A stretch of DNA of 64,000 bases from Citrobacter farmeri (lineage in GTDB: Bacteria; Pseudomonadota; Gammaproteobacteria; Enterobacterales; Enterobacteriaceae): positions 2,666,001-2,730,000 of the forward strand of contig NZ_CP077291.1 of assembly GCF_019048065.1 (NCBI RefSeq). Direction: 5' to 3'. Positions 32,249-41,794 of the stretch are shown here, piece after piece. The notes under the pieces were generated by a model that was given only the letters and a program-made list of their open reading frames with translations, was not told the origin of the DNA and searched no databases. A program made the translations under genes and the position numbers. The stretch's first letter is position 1. Each line of letters begins with the position of its first letter.

Positions 32249-32343
32249 TTAAAAAATCAAAAAACAGAATGTTACGCATTACAGCGCCAGTGCCACCCCG
32301 CAGGATCACAGGCTATGTTGAATAATACGAGCGCGCTCTCCTG

Positions 32344-33417
32344 ATGAAAAAGAAAGAACTCTGGATTAACCAAATCAAAGGGTTATGTATCTGTCTGGTG
32401 GTAATCTATCACTCAGTCATCACTTTTTACCCCCACCTGACCCACTTCCAGTTGCCGCTCTCGGAACTGCTGTCCAAGTGCTGGGTTTACTTTAATCTCT
32501 ATCTCGCCCCGTTTCGTATGCCGGTATTTTTCTTTATCTCTGGCTTTCTGATTCGCCGCTATATTGACAGCGTGAGCTGGAAAGAGAGCATCAACAAGCG
32601 GGTCTGGAGTATTTTCTGGGTGCTGGCGCTGTGGGGAGTGGCCCAGTGGCTGGCGCTCAGCGCACTGAACAACTGGCTGGCGCCGGAGCGCGCTCTGCAT
32701 AATGCCTCCAACGCCGCTTACGCCGGTTCCGTCGGACAGTTCCTTCTCGGCATGCTGACCGCCAGCACCAGCCTGTGGTATCTGTATGCGCTCATTGTCT
32801 ATTTCGTGATCTGTAAAATGTTCAGCCGCTGGGCCGTGCCGCTGTTCGCCCTGTTTGTTTTGCTGAGCGTGACGGTCAACGTTGTCGCCACCCCGTGGTG
32901 GGGAATGAACAGCGTGATCCGCAACCTGCCGTATTACAGCCTTGGCGCGTGGTTTGGCGTGCCGCTGATGGCATGGATCAAAGAGGTTCCGTTACGTCGC
33001 TATGCGCTGCCCTGTATGGCCGCCATCGTGCTGGCTATCGCGGCGTGGCTGTTTAACGTTTCATTGTTGCTGTCATTGGTCTCTATCGTGCTGATTATGA
33101 AACTGTTTTATCAGTATGAGCAGCGCTTTGGCATGCGTGAGTCCAGTCTGCTTAACGTGATCGGTTCAAATACCCTCGCGATTTATACCACGCATCGCAT
33201 TTTGGTGGAGGCGTTCAGCCTGCTGCTAATCCCACAGATCAATGCCGCCGTCTGGTCTCCCGGGCTGGAACTCACCCTGTTGCTGGTCTATCCGTTTGCC
33301 AGCCTGTTGATTTGCACGTTAGTGGGTCTTGCCGTGCGCAAACTGTCGCAAGGGGTGTTTGGCGATATTCTCTTTTCCCCTCCTTCCCGCCTGCAAGCCG
33401 TTGGCTATTCCCGGTAA
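32344..33417 (+). CDS. ycfT: YcfT, inner-membrane acyltransferase-3 family protein
   Basis: A 357-residue polytopic membrane protein of the acyltransferase-3 (OafA/OpgC-like) family, with about ten predicted helices. The N-terminal part has the family marks IKGLCICLVVIYHSVI (with the catalytic-type histidine) and RMPVFFFISGFLIRR. The acceptor is unknown; relatives acylate sugars of the envelope. It stands alone between lolC and mfd and is followed by a perfect palindrome at 33424-33441. Confidence 0.9.
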   Translation: MKKKELWINQIKGLCICLVVIYHSVITFYPHLTHFQLPLSELLSKCWVYFNLYLAPFRMPVFFFISGFLIRRYIDSVSWKESINKRVWSIFWVLALWGVAQWLALSALNNWLAPERALHNASNAAYAGSVGQFLLGMLTASTSLWYLYALIVYFVICKMFSRWAVPLFALFVLLSVTVNVVATPWWGMNSVIRNLPYYSLGAWFGVPLMAWIKEVPLRRYALPCMAAIVLAIAAWLFNVSLLLSLVSIVLIMKLFYQYEQRFGMRESSLLNVIGSNTLAIYTTHRILVEAFSLLLIPQINAAVWSPGLELTLLLVYPFASLLICTLVGLAVRKLSQGVFGDILFSPPSRLQAVGYSR

Positions 33418-33423
33418 GTCTTT

Positions 33424-33441
33424 CGCCCTCATATGAGGGCG
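33424..33441 (+). terminator. palindrome after ycfT
   Basis: CGCCCTCATATGAGGGCG is a perfect 18-nt palindrome followed by ATTCAATTTG. Likely a weak terminator for ycfT. Confidence 0.5.
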
Positions 33442-33526
33442 ATTCAATTTGCTAATGAAGAGCGATCACGGATAATAAAGGGCATTGCTTATCAGACGAA
33501 TACCTAAAAGAGATTCTGACAACCGA

Positions 33527-36500
33527 ATGCCTGAACAACAACGTTACACGCTACCCGTGAAAGCGGGCGACCAGCGCCTGTTGGGTGAACTTACAGGAGC
33601 TGCCTGTGCCACACTGGTGGCAGAAATTGCCGAACGTCATGCTGGTCCTGTCGTGCTCGTCGCGCCCGATATGCAAAACGCGCTGCGCCTGCATGATGAA
33701 ATCCGTCAGTTTACCGATCAGATGGTCATGAACCTCGCGGACTGGGAGACGCTGCCCTACGATAGTTTCTCTCCGCATCAGGAAATTATCTCCTCGCGCC
33801 TCTCTACGCTGTACCAACTGCCGTCGATGCAGCGTGGCGTGCTGATCGTGCCGGTCAACACCCTGATGCAGCGCGTCTGCCCGCACAGCTATCTGCACGG
33901 TCATGCGCTGGTGATGAAAAAGGGTCAACGTTTATCGCGCGATGCCCTGCGTTTACAGCTCGACAGCGCCGGTTACCGGCACGTTGATCAGGTCATGGAA
34001 CATGGCGAATACGCCACCCGCGGCGCGTTGCTGGATCTGTACCCGATGGGCAGTGAACAGCCCTATCGGCTGGATTTCTTCGACGATGAAATTGACAGTC
34101 TGCGCCTGTTTGATGCTGACACCCAGCGCACGCTGGAAGAAGTCGACGCCATCAATCTGCTGCCCGCGCACGAATTTCCGACCGACAAAACGGCAATTGA
34201 ACTGTTTCGCAGCCAGTGGCGCGATACCTTCGAAGTGAAACGAGACGCAGAGCATATCTATCAGCAGGTCAGTAAGGGCACCTTACCTGCCGGGATCGAA
34301 TACTGGCAGCCGCTGTTTTTCAGCGAACCGCTGCCACCGCTGTTTAGCTATTTCCCGGCCAATACCCTGGTGGTCAATACCGGTGATTTGGAAAACAGCG
34401 CCGAACGTTTTCAGGCCGATACGCTGGCGCGTTTCGAAAACCGTGGCGTGGATCCGATGCGCCCCCTGCTGCCGCCAGAATCGCTCTGGTTACGCGTCGA
34501 TGAGCTCTTTTCTGAACTCAAACGCTGGCCGCGCGTCCAGCTTAAGACCGATCATCTTCCCACCAAAGCGGCAAATACCAATTTAGGCTTCCAGCCGCTG
34601 CCGGACCTCGCGGTTCAGGCACAGCAAAAATCGCCGCTGGATGCCCTGCGCAGGTTCCTGGAGTCGTTCAACGGGCCGGTGATCTTCTCGGTTGAGAGTG
34701 AAGGTCGCCGTGAAGCCCTTGGTGAACTGCTCGCCCGCATCAAAGTCGCGCCTAAGCGCATTATGCGTCTGGATGAAGCGGCGGATATCGGACGCTACCT
34801 GATGATTGGCGCCGCCGAACATGGGTTTATCGATACGACGCGCAATCTGGCATTAATTTGTGAAAGCGATCTGCTTGGCGAGCGCGTGGCGCGTCGTCGT
34901 CAGGATTCACGCCGTACGATTAACCCGGACACGCTGATCCGCAACCTCGCGGAGTTGCATCCCGGTCAGCCAGTGGTACATCTGGAGCACGGTGTCGGAC
35001 GCTATGCCGGGATGACCACGCTGGAAGCGGGCGGGATCAAAGGCGAGTACCTGATGCTCACCTACGCCAACGACGCCAAACTGTACGTCCCGGTCTCCTC
35101 TTTGCATCTGATCAGCCGTTACGCCGGCGGTGCTGAAGAGAACGCGCCGCTGCATAAACTCGGCGGCGACGCCTGGTCACGCGCCCGACAGAAAGCGGCG
35201 GAGAAAGTGCGCGATGTGGCAGCCGAACTGCTGGATATCTACGCCCAGCGTGCGGCAAAAGAGGGGTTCGCCTTCAAACACGATCGCGAGCAGTACCAAT
35301 TGTTCTGCGACAGCTTCCCGTTCGAAACCACCCCCGACCAGGCGCAGGCGATTAACGCCGTGCTCAGCGATATGTGCCAGCCGCTGGCGATGGACCGTCT
35401 GGTATGCGGTGACGTCGGATTTGGCAAAACCGAAGTGGCGATGCGCGCTGCGTTCCTCGCGGTCGAAAACCACAAACAGGTAGCGGTGCTGGTGCCAACA
35501 ACGTTGCTTGCTCAGCAGCACTTTGATAACTTCCGCGACCGCTTTGCTAACTGGCCGGTGCGCATCGAGATGCTTTCCCGCTTCCGTAGCGCCAAAGAGC
35601 AGGCGCAGATCCTGGAACAGGTTGCCGAAGGGAAAATTGATATTCTGATCGGCACGCACAAACTGCTGCAAAGTGATGTGAAGCTGAAAGATCTGGGACT
35701 GCTGATCGTCGATGAAGAGCACCGTTTCGGCGTGCGTCATAAAGAGCGCATTAAAGCGATGCGTGCCGATGTGGATATTCTGACGCTGACTGCCACGCCG
35801 ATCCCGCGTACGCTGAATATGGCGATGAGCGGCATGCGCGATTTGTCGATCATCGCCACGCCACCGGCGCGCCGTCTGGCGGTCAAAACCTTTGTTCGTG
35901 AATACGACAATCTGGTGGTACGCGAGGCAATTCTGCGTGAAGTGCTGCGCGGCGGCCAGGTTTACTATCTCTATAACGATGTGGAAAACATCCAGAAAGC
36001 CGCCGAAAGGCTGGCGGAACTGGTGCCGGAAGCGCGGATCGCCATTGGTCATGGGCAGATGCGCGAACGCGAACTGGAACGCGTAATGAACGACTTCCAC
36101 CATCAGCGTTTTAACGTTCTGGTCTGCACTACCATTATCGAAACCGGTATCGATATCCCGACCGCCAACACGATTATTATCGAGCGAGCGGACCACTTCG
36201 GTCTGGCGCAGTTACACCAGTTGCGCGGTCGCGTGGGACGTTCACACCATCAGGCGTATGCCTGGCTGCTGACACCCCATCCCAAAGCAATGACGACCGA
36301 CGCGCAAAAGCGTCTGGAAGCGATTGCCTCTCTGGAAGATCTGGGCGCAGGCTTTGCGCTGGCGACTCACGATCTGGAGATCCGCGGCGCGGGTGAACTG
36401 CTCGGGGAAGAACAGAGTGGTTCGATGGAAACCATCGGCTTCTCGCTGTACATGGAGCTGCTGGAAAACGCCGTTGATGCCCTGAAGGCCGGACGCGAGC

Positions 36501-36973
36501 CGTCGCTGGAAGATCTCACCAGCCAGCAAACGGAAGTTGAACTGCGTATGCCGTCGCTACTGCCGGATGATTTCATCCCGGATGTGAACACCCGCCTGTC
36601 GTTCTATAAGCGTATCGCCAGCGCGAAAAGCGAGAATGAACTTGAAGAGATCAAAGTGGAACTGATCGACCGCTTCGGTCTGCTGCCCGATCCGGCGCGT
36701 ACTCTTCTGGATATCGCCCGGTTGCGCCAACAGGCGCAGAAGCTGGGCATTCGCAAGCTGGAAGGCAACGAAAAAGGCGGCACCATCGAATTTGCGGAGA
36801 AGAACCATGTCAACCCAAACTGGCTGATTGGGCTGCTGCAAAAACAGCCGCAGCACTACCGTCTTGACGGACCGACCCGACTGAAGTTCATCCAGGACCT
36901 GACCGAGCGCAAAACGCGGATGGAATGGGTGCGTCAGTTTATGCAACAGCTGGAAGAAAACGCCGTGGCGTAA
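33527..36973 (+). CDS. mfd: transcription-repair coupling factor Mfd
   Basis: DNA translocase that removes RNA polymerase stalled at lesions and recruits UvrA. 1148 residues, as in E. coli, from ATG 33527 (MPEQQRYTLPVKAGDQRLLGELTG). Domains: UvrB-like 1-340, RNA-polymerase interaction region with VHLEHGVGRYAGMTTLEAGG at about 485, helicase core with Walker A GDVGFGKTEV, DEEH and LTATPIPRTLNMAMSG, the TRG region (LRGRVGRSHHQAYAWLL, ASLEDLGAGFALATHDLEIRGAGELLG), and a C-terminal autoinhibitory domain. Confidence 0.98.
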   Translation: MPEQQRYTLPVKAGDQRLLGELTGAACATLVAEIAERHAGPVVLVAPDMQNALRLHDEIRQFTDQMVMNLADWETLPYDSFSPHQEIISSRLSTLYQLPSMQRGVLIVPVNTLMQRVCPHSYLHGHALVMKKGQRLSRDALRLQLDSAGYRHVDQVMEHGEYATRGALLDLYPMGSEQPYRLDFFDDEIDSLRLFDADTQRTLEEVDAINLLPAHEFPTDKTAIELFRSQWRDTFEVKRDAEHIYQQVSKGTLPAGIEYWQPLFFSEPLPPLFSYFPANTLVVNTGDLENSAERFQADTLARFENRGVDPMRPLLPPESLWLRVDELFSELKRWPRVQLKTDHLPTKAANTNLGFQPLPDLAVQAQQKSPLDALRRFLESFNGPVIFSVESEGRREALGELLARIKVAPKRIMRLDEAADIGRYLMIGAAEHGFIDTTRNLALICESDLLGERVARRRQDSRRTINPDTLIRNLAELHPGQPVVHLEHGVGRYAGMTTLEAGGIKGEYLMLTYANDAKLYVPVSSLHLISRYAGGAEENAPLHKLGGDAWSRARQKAAEKVRDVAAELLDIYAQRAAKEGFAFKHDREQYQLFCDSFPFETTPDQAQAINAVLSDMCQPLAMDRLVCGDVGFGKTEVAMRAAFLAVENHKQVAVLVPTTLLAQQHFDNFRDRFANWPVRIEMLSRFRSAKEQAQILEQVAEGKIDILIGTHKLLQSDVKLKDLGLLIVDEEHRFGVRHKERIKAMRADVDILTLTATPIPRTLNMAMSGMRDLSIIATPPARRLAVKTFVREYDNLVVREAILREVLRGGQVYYLYNDVENIQKAAERLAELVPEARIAIGHGQMRERELERVMNDFHHQRFNVLVCTTIIETGIDIPTANTIIIERADHFGLAQLHQLRGRVGRSHHQAYAWLLTPHPKAMTTDAQKRLEAIASLEDLGAGFALATHDLEIRGAGELLGEEQSGSMETIGFSLYMELLENAVDALKAGREPSLEDLTSQQTEVELRMPSLLPDDFIPDVNTRLSFYKRIASAKSENELEEIKVELIDRFGLLPDPARTLLDIARLRQQAQKLGIRKLEGNEKGGTIEFAEKNHVNPNWLIGLLQKQPQHYRLDGPTRLKFIQDLTERKTRMEWVRQFMQQLEENAVA

Positions 36974-37114
36974 CCCTTCTGACCGGAGGGGAGACTTATC
37001 CCTTCCGGTGCTTTGCGTGATCTTTACAACTCTTTGCATTTCCCTTGCAATTCAAGACACACCGCCCCGCCATAATTACCATTGGACTACTCTGGCATAA
37101 TAACCCTTTGATTT

Positions 37115-38086
37115 GTGATGATAATGAATAATATGCGATTCTCTCGCTGGCTGGCCTTTTTTGCGCTCGCCGCCAGCATTACGTTTGCGCTTCCCGCGCA
37201 GGCGAATACCTGGCCTCTTCCTCCACCGGGCAGCAAAGTGGTCGGGGAAAATAAATACCACGTTGTTGAAAATAACGGGGGTTCGCTGGAAGCCATCGCG
37301 AAAAAGTACAACGTCGGTTTTCTCGCCCTGTTGCAGGCAAATCCTGGCGTGGATCCCTACGTTCCGCGCGCGGGCAGCGTGCTGACCATCCCGTTGCAGA
37401 CACTGTTGCCGGACGCGCCGCGTGAAGGCATTGTCATCAATCTGGCTGAACTGCGTCTCTATTACTATCATCCGGGGAAAAACGCGGTCACGATCTACCC
37501 TATCGGCATTGGCCAACTGGGTGGTGATACTCTGACCCCAACGATGGTCACGACGGTTTCCGACAAGCGCGCTAACCCAACCTGGACGCCGACGGCAAAT
37601 ATCCGTGCCCGCTATAAAGCACAGGGGATCGATCTCCCCGCCGTTGTCCCCGCCGGACCGGATAACCCGATGGGACACCATGCCATTCGCTTAGCCGCTT
37701 ATGGTGGCGTCTATCTGCTGCACGGCACCAACGCCGATTTCGGTATCGGCATGCGCGTTAGTTCAGGCTGTATCCGCCTGCGCGATGGCGACATCGAGAC
37801 CCTGTTCAGACAGGTTACGCCTGGCACTAAAGTGAATATCATCAATACCCCAATCAAAGCTTCGGTTGAACCAGATGGTACGCGACTGGTCGAAGTCCAC
37901 CAGCCGCTGTCAAAGAATATTGATGATGACCCGCAGGTTCTGCCTATCGTGCTGAACAACACCTTGCAGGCGTTTAAAGATTCTGCGCAGACAGACGCGA
38001 CGGTGATGCAGCATGTGATGGATGTTCGCTCCGGGATGCCGGTCGATGTCAGACGTCATCATGAGGTGGATCAGCAGTCGATGTAA
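37115..38086 (+). CDS. ldtC: L,D-transpeptidase LdtC
   Basis: Periplasmic enzyme (formerly YcfS) that attaches Braun lipoprotein to peptidoglycan. About 320 residues: a signal peptide ending ALPAQA, a LysM motif (YHVVENNGGSLEAIAKKYNVGFLALLQANPGVDPYVPRAGSVLTIP), then the YkuD domain with catalytic HGTN and SSGCIRLRDGD (cysteine nucleophile). Three close ATG codons (37115, 37124, 37133) make the exact start uncertain. It ends at a shared terminator. Confidence 0.96.
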   Translation: MMIMNNMRFSRWLAFFALAASITFALPAQANTWPLPPPGSKVVGENKYHVVENNGGSLEAIAKKYNVGFLALLQANPGVDPYVPRAGSVLTIPLQTLLPDAPREGIVINLAELRLYYYHPGKNAVTIYPIGIGQLGGDTLTPTMVTTVSDKRANPTWTPTANIRARYKAQGIDLPAVVPAGPDNPMGHHAIRLAAYGGVYLLHGTNADFGIGMRVSSGCIRLRDGDIETLFRQVTPGTKVNIINTPIKASVEPDGTRLVEVHQPLSKNIDDDPQVLPIVLNNTLQAFKDSAQTDATVMQHVMDVRSGMPVDVRRHHEVDQQSM

Positions 38087-38100
38087 CTGTTCCGGACATG

Positions 38101-38140
38101 AAAAAGCCCCGCTGAATGCGTTTCAGCGGGGCTTTTTTAT
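38101..38140. terminator. bidirectional terminator between ldtC and bhsA
   Basis: AAAAAGCCCCGCTGAA / TTCAGCGGGGCTTTTTT with loop TGCG; T-runs on both strands serve convergent ldtC and bhsA. Confidence 0.93.
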
Positions 38141-38182
38141 ATCGCGTTTTATGCAGTAGCTGGCATCAATGAGGGGTAATGC

Positions 38183-38440
38183 TTATTTATAAATTACTGC
38201 AGTACCGTGCAGGTTGTTCGGACCACTCACGGAAGTAATACGGAAAGATTTCGCTCCCATAGCATCCGCTTTTTGCGCCAGTTCATCCTGCAGTGAACTC
38301 AGGTTAGTGCCTGCGTTTGCAGAGATGGTGCCGACTTTTTGCTGACCTGTTGGCGTTGCCTGAACTTCAACAGCCGCAAAGCTTGCGAATGACAGTGAAC
38401 TGAGAACAGCAGCAGCGATGAGGGTTTTTACGTTTTTCAT
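38183..38440 (-). CDS. bhsA: BhsA (ComC), multiple-stress outer-membrane protein
   Basis: An 85-residue YhcN/DUF1471 protein of the cell envelope. In E. coli it lowers copper permeability of the outer membrane and affects biofilm and stress resistance. The signal peptide MKNVKTLIAAAVLSSLSFASFA precedes the DUF1471 fold (KVGTISANAGTNLSSLQDELAQKADAMGAKSFRITSVSG). ATG 38440 is the family start. Divergent from its repressor gene comR. Confidence 0.96.
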   Translation of the reverse strand: MKNVKTLIAAAVLSSLSFASFAAVEVQATPTGQQKVGTISANAGTNLSSLQDELAQKADAMGAKSFRITSVSGPNNLHGTAVIYK

Positions 38441-38509
38441 AATAGTGACCTTTTGCAGATGATTGGGCGTCGCAAGCATTTACTTAACGATCGATAGGTA
38501 AATGATAGA

Positions 38510-38525
38510 TGTGATCCAGGTCACA
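38510..38525 (-). promoter_or_regulatory. CRP-like site upstream of bhsA
   Basis: TGTGA-TCCAGG-TCACA (38510-38525) matches both half-sites of the CRP consensus with the correct 6-nt spacer. It lies 70-85 nt before the bhsA start, so it could activate bhsA. Confidence 0.6.
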
Positions 38526-38535
38526 CGTCAACCCA

Positions 38536-38561
38536 TTTTTTATAACGAACGTTATAAAAAA
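38536..38561. promoter_or_regulatory. 26-bp palindrome, candidate ComR operator
   Basis: Arms TTTTTTATAACG (38536-38547) and CGTTATAAAAAA (38550-38561) are perfectly complementary around AA. Size and symmetry suit a TetR-family dimer. It lies between divergent bhsA and comR, about 100 bp from bhsA and 120 bp from comR. Assigning it to ComR is inference. Confidence 0.65.
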
Positions 38562-38683
38562 CAAAAAGCCCTTATCTTTCATAAAACTAGGCTAATAATA
38601 TTTTTCTCGCGAATGCGCTGGAGCCTGGGCTGGTTTATTTTTATAATGGTTGTTCACTAACCCCATTAAGGTACAACGGCACC

Positions 38684-39319
38684 ATGACAACTGAATCGAC
38701 AAGTTGTGTAAAAAAAAGCCGTGGCCGACCAAAAGTGTTCGACAGGGAAGCCGCGCTTGATAAGGCCATGACACTCTTCTGGCAGCACGGTTATGAAGCG
38801 ACATCGCTTTCTGACCTTGTTGAAGCAACGGGCGCGAAAGCGCCAACGCTGTATGCGGAATTTACCAATAAAGAGGGGTTGTTCCGCGCCGTACTGGACA
38901 GATACATCGCCCGCTTCGCGGCAAAACATGAAGCGCAGTTATTCTGCGAAGAGAAAAGCGTTGAAGCCGCTCTGGAGGATTACTTCACCGCGGTGGCAAC
39001 CTGTTTCACCAGCAAGGATACCCCCGCTGGCTGCTTTATGATCAACACTTCCGCGACGCTTGCCGCCGCGTCACGTGACATTGCACATACGGTGAAATCA
39101 CGTCACGCTATGCAGGAGCAGACCCTGACGCAATTTCTGCGTCAACGGCAGGAACGCGGTGAGATCCCGGCGCACTGCAATGTGCAAAATCTTGCCGAAT
39201 ATCTGAGTTGCATCTTGCAGGGTATGTCCATCAGCGCCCGTGAAGGTGCCAGTTTCGATAAGCTGATGCAAATCACCCGCACCACCCTGCGCCTGTGGCC
39301 TGAATTGCTCAAGGCCTGA
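38684..39319 (+). CDS. comR: TetR-family copper-responsive repressor ComR
   Basis: A 211-residue TetR-family regulator (formerly YcfQ) that in E. coli represses bhsA (comC) and is released by copper. N-terminal helix-turn-helix: RGRPKVFDREAALDKAMTLFWQHGYEATSLSDLVEATGAKAPTLYAEFTNKEGLF. The C-terminal ligand domain holds cysteines (LFCEEKS, GCF) that may take part in copper sensing. Divergent from bhsA. Confidence 0.95.
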   Translation: MTTESTSCVKKSRGRPKVFDREAALDKAMTLFWQHGYEATSLSDLVEATGAKAPTLYAEFTNKEGLFRAVLDRYIARFAAKHEAQLFCEEKSVEAALEDYFTAVATCFTSKDTPAGCFMINTSATLAAASRDIAHTVKSRHAMQEQTLTQFLRQRQERGEIPAHCNVQNLAEYLSCILQGMSISAREGASFDKLMQITRTTLRLWPELLKA

Positions 39320-39428
39320 TCGTTATCTATGACCGGGAACTTCGTTTCCCGGTTCTTCCATGCCGCAATTCCCGCACAATTACTAGTGTTATCATTCAGT
39401 TAGATTCAATTTTCCGCAAAAAAATATT

Positions 39429-39447
39429 GATAATGGCAATTATTATC
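39429..39447 (+). promoter_or_regulatory. Fur box upstream of the IutA-like receptor
   Basis: GATAATGGCAATTATTATC matches 16 of 19 positions of the Fur consensus, about 100 bp before the receptor start. Iron repression of the receptor is therefore expected. Confidence 0.85.
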
Positions 39448-39550
39448 AGCAATATTCGCATTTGATTTTACATCTGTTTCACAATGTAACAACCGGCTAC
39501 ACCCGGTTAAATCACTTTACCTGTACAGATATTTTCAGAAAGGAATGCGA

Positions 39551-41737
39551 ATGAATAAGCGTCTTTGGGTCCTCAACCCGATCCTGTTAGCCCTGACTCT
39601 GCCCGCTGCGGCGGCACAAACAGAAGAAGAAAACCTCATCGTCAGCGCCAACCGCAGCCAGAAAACCGTAGCCGAAATGGCGCAGACCACCTGGGTGATT
39701 GAAGGCCAGGAGATTGAGCAACAGGTTCAGGGCGGTAAAGAGTTCAAAGACGTGCTGGCCCAACTGATCCCGGGCATTGACGTCAGTAGTCAGGGGCGCA
39801 CCAACTACGGTATGAACATGCGCGGTCGCGCGATTGTCGTGCTGATCGATGGCGTACGCCTTAACTCATCGCGCACCGACAGCCGTCAACTGGATGCGAT
39901 CGACCCGTTTAACATCGCACACATAGAGGTCATTTCAGGCGCAACGTCGCTGTATGGCGGCGGCAGCACCGGTGGCTTAATTAACATCGTCACCAAAAAG
40001 GGCCAGGCGGATAGCCAGGTAGAACTTGAACTGGGTAGTAAATCCGGCTTTAACAATAGTAACGATCACGACGAGCGCGTTGCCGCAGCGGTCAGCGGCG
40101 GTACAGATCGCGCGTCTGGTCGGCTGTCTGTAGCTTATCAACGCTTTGGCGGCTGGTACGACGGCAACGGCGACGCTCTGATGCTCGACAACACGCAGAC
40201 CGGTCTGCAGCACTCCGATCGACTGGATGTGATGGGAACCGGTACCCTCGACATCGATGAAAATCGCCAGATACAGGTGGTCACCCAGTACTACAAGAGT
40301 CAGGGCGATGAGGATTACGGACTGTACCTGGGGGAAAATATGTCCGCCGTTACCGGCGGCGGCACCGCCAGCACCCGCAGCGGCCTCAGTTCTGACCGCA
40401 TTCCGGGGACTGAGCGCCATCTGATCAGCCTGCAATACTCTGACGCGGACTTTTTCGGCCAGAATCTGGTCAGCCAGATCTATTACCGCGATGAGTCGCT
40501 GAAATTCTACCCTTTCCCGACGCTCAGCAAGGGCCAGGTAACCAGCTTCTCAGCCTCGCAGCAAGATACTGATCAGTATGGTGCGAAAATCACGCTTAAC
40601 AGCCAGCTGATGGATAACTGGGAGCTGACGTGGGGCGTCGATGCGGACCATGAAACCTTTGACTCCAACCAGAAATTCTTCGATCTGGCCTGGTCTGTGC
40701 CGTCTGGCGGGATGGACAACCGAACAGCCTATACGACTGGACGTTATCCCGGCTACAGCATCACCAATTTTGCCCCGTTCCTGCAAAGCAGTTATGACAT
40801 TAATGACATCTTCACCCTGAGCGGCGGCGTCCGCTATCAGTGGACAGAAAACCGGGTTGATGATTTTGTGGGTTACGCCCAGCAACAGGGGATCGCCAAT
40901 GGCCTGGCGAGCTCTGCCGATGTCATTCCTGGCGGCAAAACCGATTACGACAACTTCTTGTTCAATGCCGGGCTGTTGGCGAATCTCACCGAACGCCAGC
41001 AGGCGTGGTTTAACTTTTCGCAGGGCGTTGAGCTGCCGGACCCCGGAAAATACTACGGCAATGGCACTTACCAGTTAGTGGGCGATCATTACCAACTCCA
41101 GCGCAGCGTGAACGTTGCAGATTCGCGCCTGGAAGGGATTAAGGTCAACTCGTATGAGCTGGGCTGGCGCTATACCGGTGATAATCTGCGTACCCAACTG
41201 GCGGCGTACTATTCGACGTCCGATAAGTCGATTGTGATTAACCGTAGCGATATGACGATCCGCGTGGAACCTGACGATCGCCGAATTTACGGCGTGGAAG
41301 GCGCAGCAGACTACTTTATCCCTGACAGCGACTGGAGTCTGGGTGCAAACTTTAACGTGCTGAAATCTGAAGTGAAACAGAATGGGAAATGGGAAAAATG
41401 GGATGTGACGCTGGCGTCACCGTCCAAAGCCACCGCCTGGGTCGGCTGGGCACCAGAACCGTGGTCGTTACGGGTTCAGACCCAGCAATCGTTTGATCTC
41501 AGCGATGCCAGCGGCAACAAGCTGGATGGCTATAACACCGTGGACTTTATCGGCAGCTATCAGCTCCCGCTGGGTAAACTGACCTTCAGCATTGAAAACC
41601 TGCTGGATGAAGATTACACCACCCTTTGGGGACAGCGCGCGCCCTTGCTGTACAGCCCAACCTATGGCAGCCCGTCACTGTACGAGTATAAAGGCCGGGG
41701 CCGTACCTTTGGTCTGAACTATGCCTTAACCTTCTGA
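39551..41737 (+). CDS. IutA-like TonB-dependent siderophore receptor
   Basis: A 728-residue outer-membrane receptor. It is clearly related to the aerobactin receptor IutA along its length, for example TVAEMAQTTWVIE, RTNYGMNMRGR, LIDGVRLNSSRTDSRQLDAIDPFNI, VISGATSLYGGGSTGGLINIVTKKGQ, FNFSQGVELPDPGKYYG and the end GRGRTFGLNY. It is divergent enough that I do not give it the name iutA. The signal peptide ends AAAAQ; the TonB box is near ENLIVSA; then plug and 22-strand barrel. ATG 39551 has AGGA 6 nt upstream, whereas ATG 39545 abuts it. A strong Fur box lies upstream. No iuc biosynthesis genes are in the window, so it probably takes up hydroxamate or citrate siderophores made by other organisms, or an unlinked system. 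It is inserted between comR and ycfJ, which are neighbours in E. coli. Confidence 0.88.
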   Translation: MNKRLWVLNPILLALTLPAAAAQTEEENLIVSANRSQKTVAEMAQTTWVIEGQEIEQQVQGGKEFKDVLAQLIPGIDVSSQGRTNYGMNMRGRAIVVLIDGVRLNSSRTDSRQLDAIDPFNIAHIEVISGATSLYGGGSTGGLINIVTKKGQADSQVELELGSKSGFNNSNDHDERVAAAVSGGTDRASGRLSVAYQRFGGWYDGNGDALMLDNTQTGLQHSDRLDVMGTGTLDIDENRQIQVVTQYYKSQGDEDYGLYLGENMSAVTGGGTASTRSGLSSDRIPGTERHLISLQYSDADFFGQNLVSQIYYRDESLKFYPFPTLSKGQVTSFSASQQDTDQYGAKITLNSQLMDNWELTWGVDADHETFDSNQKFFDLAWSVPSGGMDNRTAYTTGRYPGYSITNFAPFLQSSYDINDIFTLSGGVRYQWTENRVDDFVGYAQQQGIANGLASSADVIPGGKTDYDNFLFNAGLLANLTERQQAWFNFSQGVELPDPGKYYGNGTYQLVGDHYQLQRSVNVADSRLEGIKVNSYELGWRYTGDNLRTQLAAYYSTSDKSIVINRSDMTIRVEPDDRRIYGVEGAADYFIPDSDWSLGANFNVLKSEVKQNGKWEKWDVTLASPSKATAWVGWAPEPWSLRVQTQQSFDLSDASGNKLDGYNTVDFIGSYQLPLGKLTFSIENLLDEDYTTLWGQRAPLLYSPTYGSPSLYEYKGRGRTFGLNYALTF

Positions 41738-41738
41738 T

Positions 41739-41773
41739 AAAAAAAGCCCCTCAGCCTGAGCGATTGAGGGGCT
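41739..41773 (-). terminator. terminator for ycfJ
   Basis: Stem AGCCCCTCA (41746-41754) / TGAGGGGCT (41765-41773). On the minus strand a T-run follows, so it ends ycfJ. On the plus strand the stem may also stop the receptor transcript, but it lacks Ts. Confidence 0.85.
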
Positions 41774-41794
41774 AACTTGCAGAGTACAGCTTTT

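Noticed and set aside
36981..37009. Terminator after mfd
   Set aside because: An ACCGGA/TCCGGT stem exists, but it is imperfect and has no T-run.
37115..38086. Long minus-strand frame inside ldtC (37076-37681)
   Set aside because: Shadow of a conserved gene; no ribosome site or recognisable domain. The same applies to the long opposite-strand frames inside mfd, fhuE, fabF and the potABCD genes.
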